A DNA stretch of 64,000 bases from Austropuccinia psidii (lineage: Eukaryota > Basidiomycota > Pucciniomycetes > Pucciniales > Sphaerophragmiaceae), in the NCBI GenBank assembly GCA_023105745.1, contig JALGQZ010000002.1:80431785-80495784 (forward strand). Reading direction: 5' to 3'. Every line of letters starts with the position of its first letter. The first letter of the stretch is position 1. This document shows, piece after piece, positions 12,043-21,689 of this stretch. A program made the position numbers and the translations under genes. The notes beneath the pieces are model-generated. The model was not told the origin of the DNA, did no database searches, and worked only from the letters and a program-made list of their open reading frames with translations.

Positions 12043-13385
12043 ATGTTGTGCACTTTATGCACCAAGCGGGGTATTCCCTGCATTTGTTCCTTGACAACGA
12101 ACGACGCTTATGATGCTTGCCGACAAGCACACAAGAAATGTTTGCTTGTTGTCCGCCCCTTCTGACCACAAGGCCAGAGGAGTTCTCGCCCAAGACGCCC
12201 TCGCGAGGACTCCTTTGTGGTTGACGATGATGAAACCATTTCCGAGCGTGAATGGACGCCGGGCCCCCAAACAGGCCAACAGGAACGATTCCGGACAATT
12301 AGCCCTGTCCCCTCCAGTATCGATTTGTCCACTCCCCCTCCTAGGCCACCATCCAATGGTCACTTCACTCCTTGACCGGAGCGAAGTGATTATCCGGCCA
12401 ATGAAGGATGGCGATGGCGAGAGGACATTTGAGCTTGGGCTGATCATCACCATGTCTTGTCACCGATGGGATTCAAACGCCAAAGTAAGTTTTCTTTCTC
12501 CTCCTCATCTCATTTCTCTTCACGCAATAATACTGACTTTTTTCCATTTCTCATAGAAAAAAACCCCCCGAATCCCCCCCGACAAGACTCTCCCGTTCCT
12601 AGTTTGCCTCGCGAGCAAACCCCCCGGCAACCCACTCCAGGCCCGAGTGGCACCCGATGGTCTGAGGAATTATTCCGCGGTAAGCAGCCAAAGTTTCTTT
12701 TCATTTTCACTTTCACTTTTGAGTTGAGTGAACTGACTCTTCCTCCTTTTTTAGAACCCTCCCAAAACAAAGAGCCACCTATTCCTGGCCCAAGTCCAAC
12801 GTCCCAACAACCTGAGGACGATACGACTTGTGAGCCAGAACCTGAGGTGGCTCCTACGCAATCCACGGAGGAAGCTTATGGTAAGTCACCCCTCCTTTCT
12901 CTTTGATCCACATCCACTTTTCCTCATTTTTTCTTCGACCGTCTCCAGATTGTCCCGCCACTCCTCGCTCAATAATCATCATCGACGATACGCCCATGGG
13001 ATCCCCAATTCCCCCTCGCCCACCTTCCCCTTCCATTCCCCCCCCGGTTCCCTCCCCAGAGATCCCTTCCAGTGCCCCCAAGAACCCCAACGCCTCCTCC
13101 CCCCCGGTGCCAAGCTCCTCTCATTCCCACAATGACCCTCGCCAGGAATTCACCGACCTGCGACCGACCCTAATGATTCCTCGAGCCATTGTCCACGATT
13201 CGATCAACCAAATCTTGTTGGAGCATCGTCGCTTGCTCCACATGATTCCTTTCGTGGATGCAACTCATCAAAATGAGATGCACTGGGAATTCCGGGACAA
13301 ACTAAACTGCCTCCTTGCCCAGGCACTGGAGGCTTATCCAAAGGAGGACATAACCGGGATAGTCTCCAAATTCCTCGAAAAATAA
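12043..13385 (+). pseudogene. rust-specific Cys-cluster/proline-rich hypothetical protein, decayed copy
   Basis: The first exon begins with a cysteine cluster (CTLCTKRGIPCIC, then DACRQAHKKC), reminiscent of a fungal zinc cluster but not identical to Zn2Cys6. It is followed by an Arg/Ser/Pro-rich region. A TGA at 12163-12165 (codon 41) and another at 12373-12375 interrupt it, and a one-base frame change follows before RSEVIIRPMKDGDG. Three introns are phase-consistent: 12485-12556 (GTAAGT...CATAG), 12680-12754 (GTAAGC...TTTAG) and 12881-12948 (GTAAGT...CCAG). The downstream exons are intact: a long Pro/Ser-rich linker and a C-terminal helical segment (LMIPRAIVHDSINQILLEH to IVSKFLEK, stop at 13385). 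I recognise it as a multi-copy rust family of unknown function. DNA binding is only a guess from the cysteines. Confidence 0.6.
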
Positions 13386-13807
13386 GAATTTAAAAAAAAT
13401 AATCCCATTATTTCCACTTTTTATCATTTGTAATACTTTCTTTTAAATAAATTATCATTTGTAATCAATTATTATTATGTTCAAATTCTATTACATTCTT
13501 TGTTCATGTAAAAATTACTTATTTCCTCCTTAGAGAAAAACCCTGATTGTGTGAGAATTATTTTTGTAAGTGCCCCACCAAGAGTTTGAGTGAGTATTTG
13601 TTTTCGTGAACCTCTTTTTCTCAAAATGCGCCAATAGTTGCCGTTATCCTCTCCTATATTTTCTTCTTCCATGGTTTAGAGCCATACCCATTCTTAACTG
13701 TAAAAAAGCGGGAGCTTCCGGTATGTGAGCAATCCAGTCCAGATTTGTGAAACATGGCCTTTCCTATGGTCACACGCTATTAATCTTACTCATGTATTGA
13801 ATTGTTT
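13386..13807. other. AT-rich intergenic region
   Basis: Begins with the 3' flank of the preceding gene (AATAAA-like sequences near 13446). A minus-strand frame at 13481-13672 has no recognisable features and I do not call it a gene. Confidence 0.5.
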
Positions 13808-14372
13808 AAATTGTCTGGAACCTTCACAAGCGTAAGGATTGGCGTGTGACTTGTCGGGAGGCTGCACAGGCGTAAGGATTGGCGTGTGAATTGTTGGGAG
13901 CCTGCACAGGCATAAGGATTGGCGTGTGAATTGTTGGGAGCCTGCACAGGCGTAAGAATTTGTCAGCACTGTTGGCAACCCTCCCATGCGTAAGGATTGG
14001 CGTGTGAATCGTTGGAAGCCTGTACAGGCGTAAGGAATTTTAGCACTTTTGGGACCCTTCACAAGCATAAGGATTGGTGTGTGAATTGTTGGGAGCCTGC
14101 ACAGGCGTAAGAATTGGCGTGTGAATTCTTGGGATCCTGCACAGGCCAAGAAAATTTCAGCATTGTGGGGAAGCTTCACAAGCGTAAGAATTGGCGTGTG
14201 AATCGTCGAAAGCCTGTAAAGGCATAAGGATCGGCGTGTAAATTTTTGGGAGCCTGCACAGGCCCAAGGATTGGCCTGTGTAGCGTTGGCACCCCGCATA
14301 GGCGTAAGGAACTTTTAGCATTGTCAGAACCTGCACAAGCATGAGGATTCGCGTGTGAAGCATTGGCATCCT
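13808..14372. repeat. minisatellite, about 14 units of 37-40 bp
   Basis: The consensus unit reads CCTGCACAGGCGTAAGGATT followed by GGCGTGTGAATTGTTGGGAG. Variant units in which the second half becomes a TTTTAGCATTGT-type sequence recur every few units (near 13955, 14035, 14155, 14310), giving a higher-order pattern. CTGCACAG and CACACGCC-type words make each unit partly self-complementary. It shares the core GCGTAAGGATTGG with the second minisatellite at 19.25-19.96 kb. Reading frames through it are artefacts of unit length. Confidence 0.85.
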
Positions 14373-14398
14373 GGACAATAGCAACAAACCAGGACAGA

Positions 14399-14422
14399 TG
14401 TACGATGGCATGCCACCGTACA
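14399..14422. repeat. 24-bp near-palindrome, copy 4
   Basis: Arms ATGTACGATGGC and GCCACCGTACAT (14398-14423) match with one mismatched pair around a central AT. It lies between the minisatellite and the 3' end of the Tet-like gene. Confidence 0.65.
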
Positions 14423-14547
14423 TAATCCACTTCACCCCTTTTTCATGTCAGACACCCCATCTCCCGCACTAGAATCCATCCAATCCTCGTGTATATCGTC
14501 CTCTGCCTTACCCCACCATTACTTACCCAACACACATGCAAATCTCC

Positions 14548-15759
14548 TCATTCTTTGAATTGGCATGAGATTGTATTACCATCCCTGATTTGATAGCCCG
14601 CTCTCTCACCAATCTCATAATAGCCATGGCTTTTTTGCCGCATTGTTTTTGCTAACCTGCTTGAGCATTGTGCGGACATACCCACTAGTGTCGTGCTTTC
14701 GTTGTCCTGTGCTGGATCAGTATAATGAACAAATGTACTACTGGCCCACACTAGCTGAATGAGCCCATGACATGCGGATAGATCAATCCAAAAATGCTCA
14801 TTTGGGAAAATCAATTTTCCACCTGTACACCGCTTTGACGCATCTCTTTGAATTTTGCCGGTCCGCTTATCAGCTTGAAACCACCATCCTGAAGCATGCA
14901 GCGATGCATCCTTATCAACATGAGGTGTGTTTTTGAATCCATTCATGGTGAAAGTGAGTGCGGAAGCAAACTCGAATGCACCCTGATTTGCCGGAATATC
15001 GCTTTCATAGTTGACTTGATCAAAAGACGGAACCCCCAATGAATTGTAGCAATTTTGAATCCTCTCAAATAAATTATCCCCAACATATCGTAAGGATTGA
15101 CCTAGAATGCAACCCACCGAGCTAAGATTGGGACCTTGGTTCTGCCATTCATCTTTTGCGTTTTCAATTTTCCCAACACTTCCATACAGACCAAATTGTT
15201 CATTCTTGGTGCTGCATTTGCGCCACCCAATCACGAACATAAATCCCTCCAGTAATGCTCCATTGGTTGCAATCGGGTCGGTGAATCTCTTTTTGCAAAA
15301 TAGGAATTGTGATAATTCATCCCATTGATTGACCTCGACTTCACTCATTGTTGTGAATGGTCGGAATTTGACAAGGGCAATGAGTAATCCGGTTGAAGAG
15401 AAAATTGCCACACGCCCAAAGTGAATGCGTTTGATCTGATTGACATCCACAACCCTCCAAATTTCACTTGGGGTGATATTTGCTGATACTGGCATTGATA
15501 TTTGTGCTGTTGGGCGAGAGGAGGAAAACAACCTATTCATTCGGGTCGTTTTGCGCTCATTTGTCTTTTGGGATCTGCTACTATTCCCGAGTGGTTGAGG
15601 GATCACTATGTGTTGAAGCACACAAGATATCAGATACTGCCAAGGAGCTTTCTTCGGCACACATCCTTTGACTTCCCTGTTGGAGCCCACATGACATTGG
15701 CACAATCTGAACCGACTAAAGCCAATGTTCTTCAGTGGGGCCCAATGAGGGTGCCACAT
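14548..15759 (-). CDS. Tet-like (TET/JBP) 2OG-Fe(II) dioxygenase
   Basis: Members of this fungal family resemble enzymes that oxidise 5-methylcytosine using 2-oxoglutarate, oxygen and Fe(II). The 403-residue frame is uninterrupted from an ATG at 15759. Residues 1-80 are Cys/Arg/Lys-rich and poorly recognisable; the oxygenase-like part covers about 85-375. Candidate iron ligands are the HxD pair in NTPHVDKDAS (H280, D282) and a distal histidine in STFVHYT (H345). A candidate 2OG-binding arginine lies near R368. GGKLIFPNEHFWIDL (about 313-327) fits a double-stranded beta-helix strand. Such genes are greatly expanded in rusts and other basidiomycetes and are often carried by DNA transposons (KDZ class, Iyer and co-workers). 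The gene is bracketed by 24-bp palindromes and minisatellites. Exon boundaries at the N-terminus are uncertain. Assigned by motif recognition; activity is not shown. Confidence 0.7.
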   Translation of the reverse strand: MWHPHWAPLKNIGFSRFRLCQCHVGSNREVKGCVPKKAPWQYLISCVLQHIVIPQPLGNSSRSQKTNERKTTRMNRLFSSSRPTAQISMPVSANITPSEIWRVVDVNQIKRIHFGRVAIFSSTGLLIALVKFRPFTTMSEVEVNQWDELSQFLFCKKRFTDPIATNGALLEGFMFVIGWRKCSTKNEQFGLYGSVGKIENAKDEWQNQGPNLSSVGCILGQSLRYVGDNLFERIQNCYNSLGVPSFDQVNYESDIPANQGAFEFASALTFTMNGFKNTPHVDKDASLHASGWWFQADKRTGKIQRDASKRCTGGKLIFPNEHFWIDLSACHGLIQLVWASSTFVHYTDPAQDNESTTLVGMSAQCSSRLAKTMRQKSHGYYEIGERAGYQIRDGNTISCQFKE

Positions 15760-16469
15760 AAATGTGGAAGCATATATATATATCTATATATATACACTGA
15801 GATTAAGCGAGTAACTCACACTTTCCTTCCTCAGCCCGACGCTTTCTCGGGAGTTCCCTTTTACGCTCTTTTCCTTTTTTCGTGAATGGCATGCTTTCAG
15901 CAGAAAATGAAATGAAACCAAATGATTACTGATTTCTTAATATCACCTAAATTGGATTGCGGTGGATGAATCTTTTTTGATTGCGGCTAAAAAGAAAGCT
16001 CACGCCTGACCTTGGCAAATTCACGATCTCAAATACCTGAACCTGAAAATTGCAGTGGATAGTGCATTATTCAATTTTACACATTGATGTTCCCATGCAA
16101 TCACTTTCCAATCCAACCATTTGGAATATTGCAAGCACACACAAATGCAATATGCATCCTGCTGCGGATCCCTAGCTATCCTAGTCCTCTTGAAAGACAC
16201 AGGAACATTTGGCCTATTATGGGCTGGTGGGAAGTGATAAACGCGACTTCCCGCAATGCACCCGCGTGTGCTACTCGCGGGCACATTGCCTGACTCAGCT
16301 TGCGTCTTGTCTGAGTCTTTGCAATGATGTACGGAGGCATGCCGCCGTACAATTACTATTGGTACTCAGACTGTGGCATCCGGGTAGTAGTAGGATAGGA
16401 AGTCATGATTATTAAATTCATAAATAACTTTGCAAAATTCAATTACAATCTATCTAGTACAAAGCTAAT
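15760..16469. other. intergenic region upstream of Tet-like gene
   Basis: Contains an AT microsatellite at 15772-15795 (TATATA runs) just upstream of the dioxygenase start and the near-palindrome at 16328-16351. No coding signal. Confidence 0.5.
16328..16351. repeat. 24-bp near-palindrome, copy 5
   Basis: Arms TGTACGGAGGC and GCCGCCGTACA around AT; a self-complementary site with one mismatched pair. It lies 569 bp upstream of the Tet-like ATG and 119 bp beyond the stop of the next minus-strand gene, so it separates the two genes. Confidence 0.65.
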
Positions 16470-18706
16470 CTAAAACGGGTCAATCCTGGTTGTGAGTTTA
16501 GCTGACCTGGGTACCGTCAAGGTGACCTCATCACTTGAACCAAGCCCGCGTTTTGCCACCCAGGCATCACCAAAGTCTAATACTAAGCATTGTGCAAATT
16601 CAAATCTAAGAGGTACAGCGGGGTTAAAAGACTCTGATGAGAAGAAACCTTTATTCAGTAAATCACATATATACTTATTAGTACGTAGCCACACTGGCTC
16701 CACTAGATTTTTACCCTCTGAAAGTTTTGCGGAAATGTCAATTAGTGATAAAGCCCCTTTAACTGAGCTTTTTCTCCAGTCATCTGAGCATACCATCAAA
16801 CCACGAACCCCCGCCGCACAGAATGCCGCTAATATACCATAGCAAATTTGATTTATTCCGAGATTCTTGTGACACGTCAAAAGATCTTTGATGGCCTCAT
16901 TTTTTTTTGAGTTTGTGAGTTTGCCTTTGATGCCATTAACTTTGACCTTTGTATGTGCACGTACCATGTTGTACGCAATCATCAAATGGATAACTGTATC
17001 CATTAGATCCTCCAGGTTCTTGTGCGGCTTTGTGGATATCTCATTGTCAGCCCCGCCACCTTCAATGCTGAGCTGGGTTGCACATTGCTTCGATTTACTC
17101 AAGCAGGAGGCAAGGTATTCAACTGCTCCCCGTTCGAGTCCAAGAGGATCGGTCGAATTTGATGTTGGTGCAACATATGGTTTGGGTGCAATCACATTGT
17201 ATGAGACTAAACTAATGGATTCAAACATAACATTTGCCCAAAAATGTTTAACTGGATTGGCGGGGTAAAGAAGGCTCTGAACCATTTTGAAGAAGGAGTG
17301 TTCAGATTTTGGGAGATTATCTGGAGGCTTAGCTGATTCCTTCATCAATTTGAGATTCCAAATGTTGTGATTATAAAACGCTTCTGTTTTGGTTGGCTTA
17401 AAAAAATCTAACCCTGTATATTGCAATTTATATCACCAGTCAACAGCCAATAATCATGTATCATGCACAAAGATAAAACTCACCTGCCATCTCAAGGTCT
17501 TCCAGCCAGGCCGACATTTTAAGCTCTTGGTTACTGATCACCTTAATACCAACAGGAAGGAATGTATGAGCATCCTTTGTTGGTAAATTGTCCCATCAAT
17601 TTTTGTAAATCCTATTGATATTATCAAGCCCCCTTTTCCATGATTGTTGAGAAATATTGGAATGATAATTCAAAATGCCTGCAAACTCTTCCATGCGGGA
17701 TAAAAATATTCCTTGAAAATTCGCAGCGGATGACACTTCGGGCTCAGCGTCGGAAATTATATCAGTCATATCTCGTCCCATTGTATCATGTTTAATTGTT
17801 TCCCTTTCTTGAAAGGCTTTAATATTCCGAGGAGAGGCGGGAGAGGTTGAATCATGCATTGTTTCATTGGGTATTGGGGGGCTTTCAGTATGTGGAGCTT
17901 CATCATGGATTGTTTCATTGAGTATTGGGGGGGTTCAGTATGGGGAGGTTGATTATCAATATGGTCCCCTTCAACATTGATAATTTCATGACCTTGATCG
18001 CGAGAATTGTTTGCGGCTTCAAAGGTACGGCGTTTTTTGTTTGTTTTTTTTGGTCGCATGTATATTTGGTCTTTTTCCTAATCCTTTGCCTGGAAATCCA
18101 ATTACGACTCGAGATCCTTCAGGTAGAGATTCTCCCACCTCCACACCTGCCCATATATTGTAAGCAGCTATTGATATCAATTTTGTTTTGAATTAGTAAT
18201 GGACTTATGGTTCAAATCCATTTTGAGCAGGCTCATGGCTTCAGCAATCTTTTGACACACATAATCAGGAATTTTACTATCATTTTGGATTTTTTCAAGC
18301 CTTGGGATTGTTTGAGCAATGTTGGAGACAAATTGTTCCTTGGATATAATTTCCACCTCCCCACTGAAAATTACATCATCTTGCCCATCATCTTCTGTCG
18401 GTGCACAAGGTTCAACAGTCTTTTCCTTCTCATAACTTTTAAAATTCGGTTTCTGAGAGCTTGGAGGCTGCCCTGAAATAAAGGCTATGACACAATATCA
18501 GGTTTTGAGAGATTTGAAATATTCAAGATGGATGCATACTCACATTCCGGAAGAACTGGTGGATCTTGATTATCTTCATGTGCCTGGCTCTCTACTTCAA
18601 TGCCTAATTCACGACTACTGGCGATATCAGAGATTTCACTTCCACTCTCTGGGGCTGAAGTTGGTCGTTCATTGAATTCAGTTGAATTTCCCGGGGTTCG
18701 GGCCAT
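16470..18706 (-). pseudogene. multi-exon rust hypothetical gene, broken by stop and frameshift
   Basis: No recognised domain. Exon 1 starts MARTPGNSTE at 18706 and is acidic/Ser-rich. A GTGAGT donor near 18544 and a TTTCAG acceptor near 18473 lead into a further acidic exon (to about 18200). Around 18060-17766 the frame changes; the cause is visible near 17927-17935, where one of two 51-bp direct repeats (coding a PHTE-PPIPNET-type peptide) has lost a base in a C-run relative to its neighbour. The frame then runs through WKRGLDNINRIYKN, an in-frame TGA (17596-17598), and on to SAWLEDLEMA. Intron 17414-17483 (GTGAGT...TACAG) joins phase-correctly to LDFFKPTK and a 310-residue, partly hydrophobic/helical domain ending at 16470. 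Neighbour of the Tet-like gene on the same strand. Confidence 0.55.
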
Positions 18707-19205
18707 AGCGGAGGTAGTTTATTAAGCAAATAGATGGTGACGAGTTTATTGATAACTTGTTTGAAAATTTTTGAATAAAAAGATCCAAATTCAAGAAAAA
18801 AGGTGCAAGTAAAATAACCGCATTTGCAAAATGCGATTTGTCGGGAAATTGAAGGAGGCGATGTTTTGCAAATTATTTCATATCATGCAAATGAAATAAC
18901 TTCCCTGTGAGACATTGAATAAAGTTGACTAGTGAGAAACCTACTAAAGTCAACTTTTGAACTATTCAACGCTCATGAGGTAAGGACTAAGCAAAGTGTT
19001 CATTTTATTGATATGAAATAAAATGGTTTTGTCGGAAAAACAGGAGACACAATTCTTGTCTTAAATAGTCCACTTATTAGGTTTTAATTTGTGAGTCTCA
19101 TGATTTAAACCCTAACCACAACATGGTGAATATACTGACCAATATCCCCTTAGGTCCTGTTGGCAGAGAAGGCCACTCAGCATATTTCGGCAATTGCGTT
19201 CATCG
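18707..19205. other. intergenic region upstream of the 16470-18706 gene
   Basis: AT-rich promoter-like sequence with no coding signal or repeat that I can support. Confidence 0.45.
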
Positions 19206-19229
19206 TGTACGCCAACAAGCCACCGTACT
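19206..19229. repeat. degenerate 24-bp near-palindrome, copy 6
   Basis: TGTACG at the left and GCCACCGTAC at the right keep the consensus spacing, but the inner left arm is lost. It lies 500 bp upstream of the start at 18706 and just before the second minisatellite. Confidence 0.3.
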
Positions 19230-19253
19230 GTACACTATGGATGTAATACGGAA

Positions 19254-19960
19254 GTGTGAGGAGGGTAAGCGTTGTCGGAGGCATGTCGGGAGGGCACTAC
19301 ATGAGCGTAAGGATGGTAAGCAGTGTTGGGAGGGAGGGTAACTGTTGTCGGAGGCATGTTGGAAGGGCACTACATGAGCGTAAGGATGGTAAGCAGTGTT
19401 GGGAGGGAGGGTAACTGTTGTCAGAGGCATGTCAGGAGGGCACTACATGACCGTAAGGATGGTAAGCAGTGTTGGGAGGGAGGGTAACTGTTGTCAGAGG
19501 CATGTCAGGAGGGCACTACATGAGCGTAAGGATGGTAAGCAGTGTCGGGAGGGAGGGTAACTGTTGTCGGAGGCATTTCGGGAGGGCACTACATGAGCGT
19601 AAGGATGGTAAGCAGTGTCGGGAGAATGTCGGGAGGGAGGGTAACTTTTGTCGGAGGCATGTTGGGAGGGCACTACATGAGCGTAAGGATGGTAAGCAGT
19701 GTCGGGGGCATGTTGGGAGGGCACTAAATTAGCGTAAGGATGGTAAGCGTTGTTGGAGGCATGTCGGGAGGGCACTACACAAGCGTAAGGATGGTAAGCT
19801 GTGTCGGAGGCATGTCGGGAGGGCACTACTCAAGCGTAAGGGTCATAAGTGGTGTCGGAGGCATGTCGGGAGGGCACTACATGAGCGTAAGGATGGTAAG
19901 CGTTGTCGGAGGCATGTCGGGAGGGTACTACACAAGCGTAAGGATGGTAGGGGCGGGGGT
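19254..19960. repeat. minisatellite with 51-bp and 73-bp units
   Basis: The core is CATGTCGGGAGGGCACTAC, then AYRAGCGTAAGGATGGTAAGC. In the left half each unit also carries GGGAGGGAGGGTAACTGTTG, making it about 73 bp; in the right half that block is absent and the unit is about 51 bp. At least 11 units are visible. The word CAAGCGTAAGGATGG is shared with the array at 13.8-14.4 kb. G-rich triplet runs could form quadruplexes. Long frames through the array are artefacts. Confidence 0.85.
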
Positions 19961-20306
19961 GTGAAAGCGTAAGGAGTGGTGAGGACGGAGAGGGGCGGGC
20001 AGTGTTGGAGTCTCATCCGGATGGAGGGCGGTGCGGGTGCTTAAGCATTCTAAGCGTCGGGGAGGCAGAAGCCAATGAGGTGAAATTACACGAACGTTGC
20101 GCATAGTGTTGAAATGGGTTTGGGCTTTGAGTGACATTCTCATGTGACACATGTGACGATTGACGTTGTCTTGACGCTGACGTGACGTGACCCACTAAAT
20201 CCAGTGACTATAAAGTGACACTAACGCGACTGAAGCAAGATTTTATACTGACCGCGGTGCAACGTGAAGTCAATCGCCAACGATTGACGCGAGATTTGCC
20301 CTGGTG
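19961..20306. other. flank of minisatellite up to the A1 truncation point
   Basis: Contains several TGACGT/GACGTG words (20150-20290) but no gene. It ends abruptly at 20307, where the truncated A1 LTR begins. Confidence 0.5.
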
Positions 20307-20841
20307 TAACATCATTTATAGCATGTTGGTTCATTGGCAAGAAGATTACGTCCAAAGGTCTTGAGATGGAAAGGCAGAGGGGAAAAGGATGGATGTGATG
20401 GCTTCAGAGCTTGGAAAGGTGTTTCTGGGCCCTTTGGGGTTTTTGGCCACTTTTGGGTTCTGAGCCAAAAACTGGCCCAAAAGGCGGGAAAGTGTCTTTT
20501 GGACACTTTGCGTCAAAGTGCGCAAAATGCGCAAAGTGCGCAAATGCGCAAAAATGCGCATTTTGAGCCCAAATGGCCAAAAACAGCCATTTGGGCCATT
20601 TCCCCTGGTTTTGAGGGAAATGACCAGAAGTACCCATTTGGGCATAAATTGCCGCTATGGGTTCTGGATTGAGGTGAAGGGCCATGAAGGCTCCAAAACA
20701 CAAATGGCCATAAAAGGTCCATAAGATGATGACGTGGCCATATTGGCCACTGGTGATGGATATGGCCAATTGGCCATAACAGAACTATGGCTTGATATGC
20801 CATATTGGGATCCAAGGAGGTGAATTGCCATGGTTGTGACA
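20307..20841 (-). repeat. truncated 3' LTR of A1
   Basis: Matches 28273-28839 closely, including the TGTCACAACC terminus (here ending GGTTGTGACA at 20841) and the variable GCGCA tract near 20520-20565. The rest of the LTR is absent. Frames such as the one starting at 20334 are LTR artefacts. Confidence 0.9.
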
Positions 20842-21689
20842 GTACCCCCCACCTTGGAATGGTGAGCTCCTGAGCACCAATACAAGGTGAAGCCTGTTGA
20901 GGCTATTGGAAAGATTTTGAGAGAGTGATTCAAGAGGACTGATTAAGATCAAAAATTTGAAAACTGATATTAAAAATTTGACATTTGACGCAGGACTTGC
21001 TTGATCTTCTTTTGACATTGGCTTCATGATTTGAATTGAATTTCAAAATAAATGAAAAATTTTGACATGATAATTGACGTGATAAAAGAAAATTTCAAAT
21101 GAAAATTAAATAAAAATAACGAATGAAAATGAAAATAAAAGAAAGAGAAAAGAGAAAAGAAAAATGAATTGAATCTTGAGGAGGTTCCAATCTTCATCAC
21201 AGAGGTTGATAACTGATTTTAGAATTGGCCAAGGACCTGGAAAAAGAAATTTGATTCCAGGTGCTCACAAAGTGGCCAAGGTGATGTTTTGACAAGATTG
21301 TAGACCCCTGAGGGAAGTGCACACCAGGAGAGGAACTTACTTCTAGTAGTTACCACTCCCACCAGTGCCATAACAACAAAAACAAAAATGCTGAAGGAAT
21401 GAATTTGAATTTTTAATCTTGGAAATGAATTGAAAAGTGAATGGCCCATTGTCCCAAGTGAAATGTCCATAAGGTTGGAAATGAATGTGGAAAAGCCCGG
21501 CCAAAGATCTGTGTCCAAAATTTGCAAAGTGCTCACAGAGTGGCCAAGGTGATGCTTACAACAAAAGAGTAGAATACCCCTAAAGGTGCATACCAGGAGT
21601 GGGACTTACTTTTGGTAATTCCTCTCCCCACCAAGCACCATAATGAATCAAGATTTTCAAGAATTGGGCCCAGGCTTGTCAGGATATAA
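20842..21689 (-). other. A1 3' untranslated region with polypurine tract
   Basis: On the minus strand it ends with AAGGTGGGGGGTAC directly before TGTCACA (the PPT). It contains two diverged copies of a segment of about 110 bp (around 21530-21640 and 21250-21370) with CTTGGCCAC and TGTGAGCAC words; the same arrangement occurs in A2 and E3. Confidence 0.7.

Noticed and set aside
13808..14372. CRISPR-like array
   Set aside because: Units are contiguous and mutually similar, without unique spacers, and the DNA is eukaryotic.
13790..14435. Minus-strand frames with repeated CAGSQ/FTRQS motifs
   Set aside because: Translation of the minisatellite; unit lengths of 37 and 40 bp shift the frame repeatedly.
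14399..16351. The palindromes at 14399 and 16328 as terminal inverted repeats of one transposon enclosing the Tet-like gene
   Set aside because: Each site is itself palindromic, no target duplication flanks them, and further copies occur upstream of other genes; a regulatory or shared recognition site is at least as likely.
19123..19964. Plus and minus frames rich in GGHYMSVRMVS or YHPYAHVVPS
   Set aside because: Translation of the second minisatellite; several frames are open at once.
20334..20815. Overlapping frames on both strands (e.g. MARRLRPK..., MDPNMAYQ...) repeated at 28300-28850, 50488-50973 and 58454-58977
   Set aside because: They lie wholly within the family A LTR in several frames at once and move with it; not genes, though such frames are often annotated as proteins in rust genomes.
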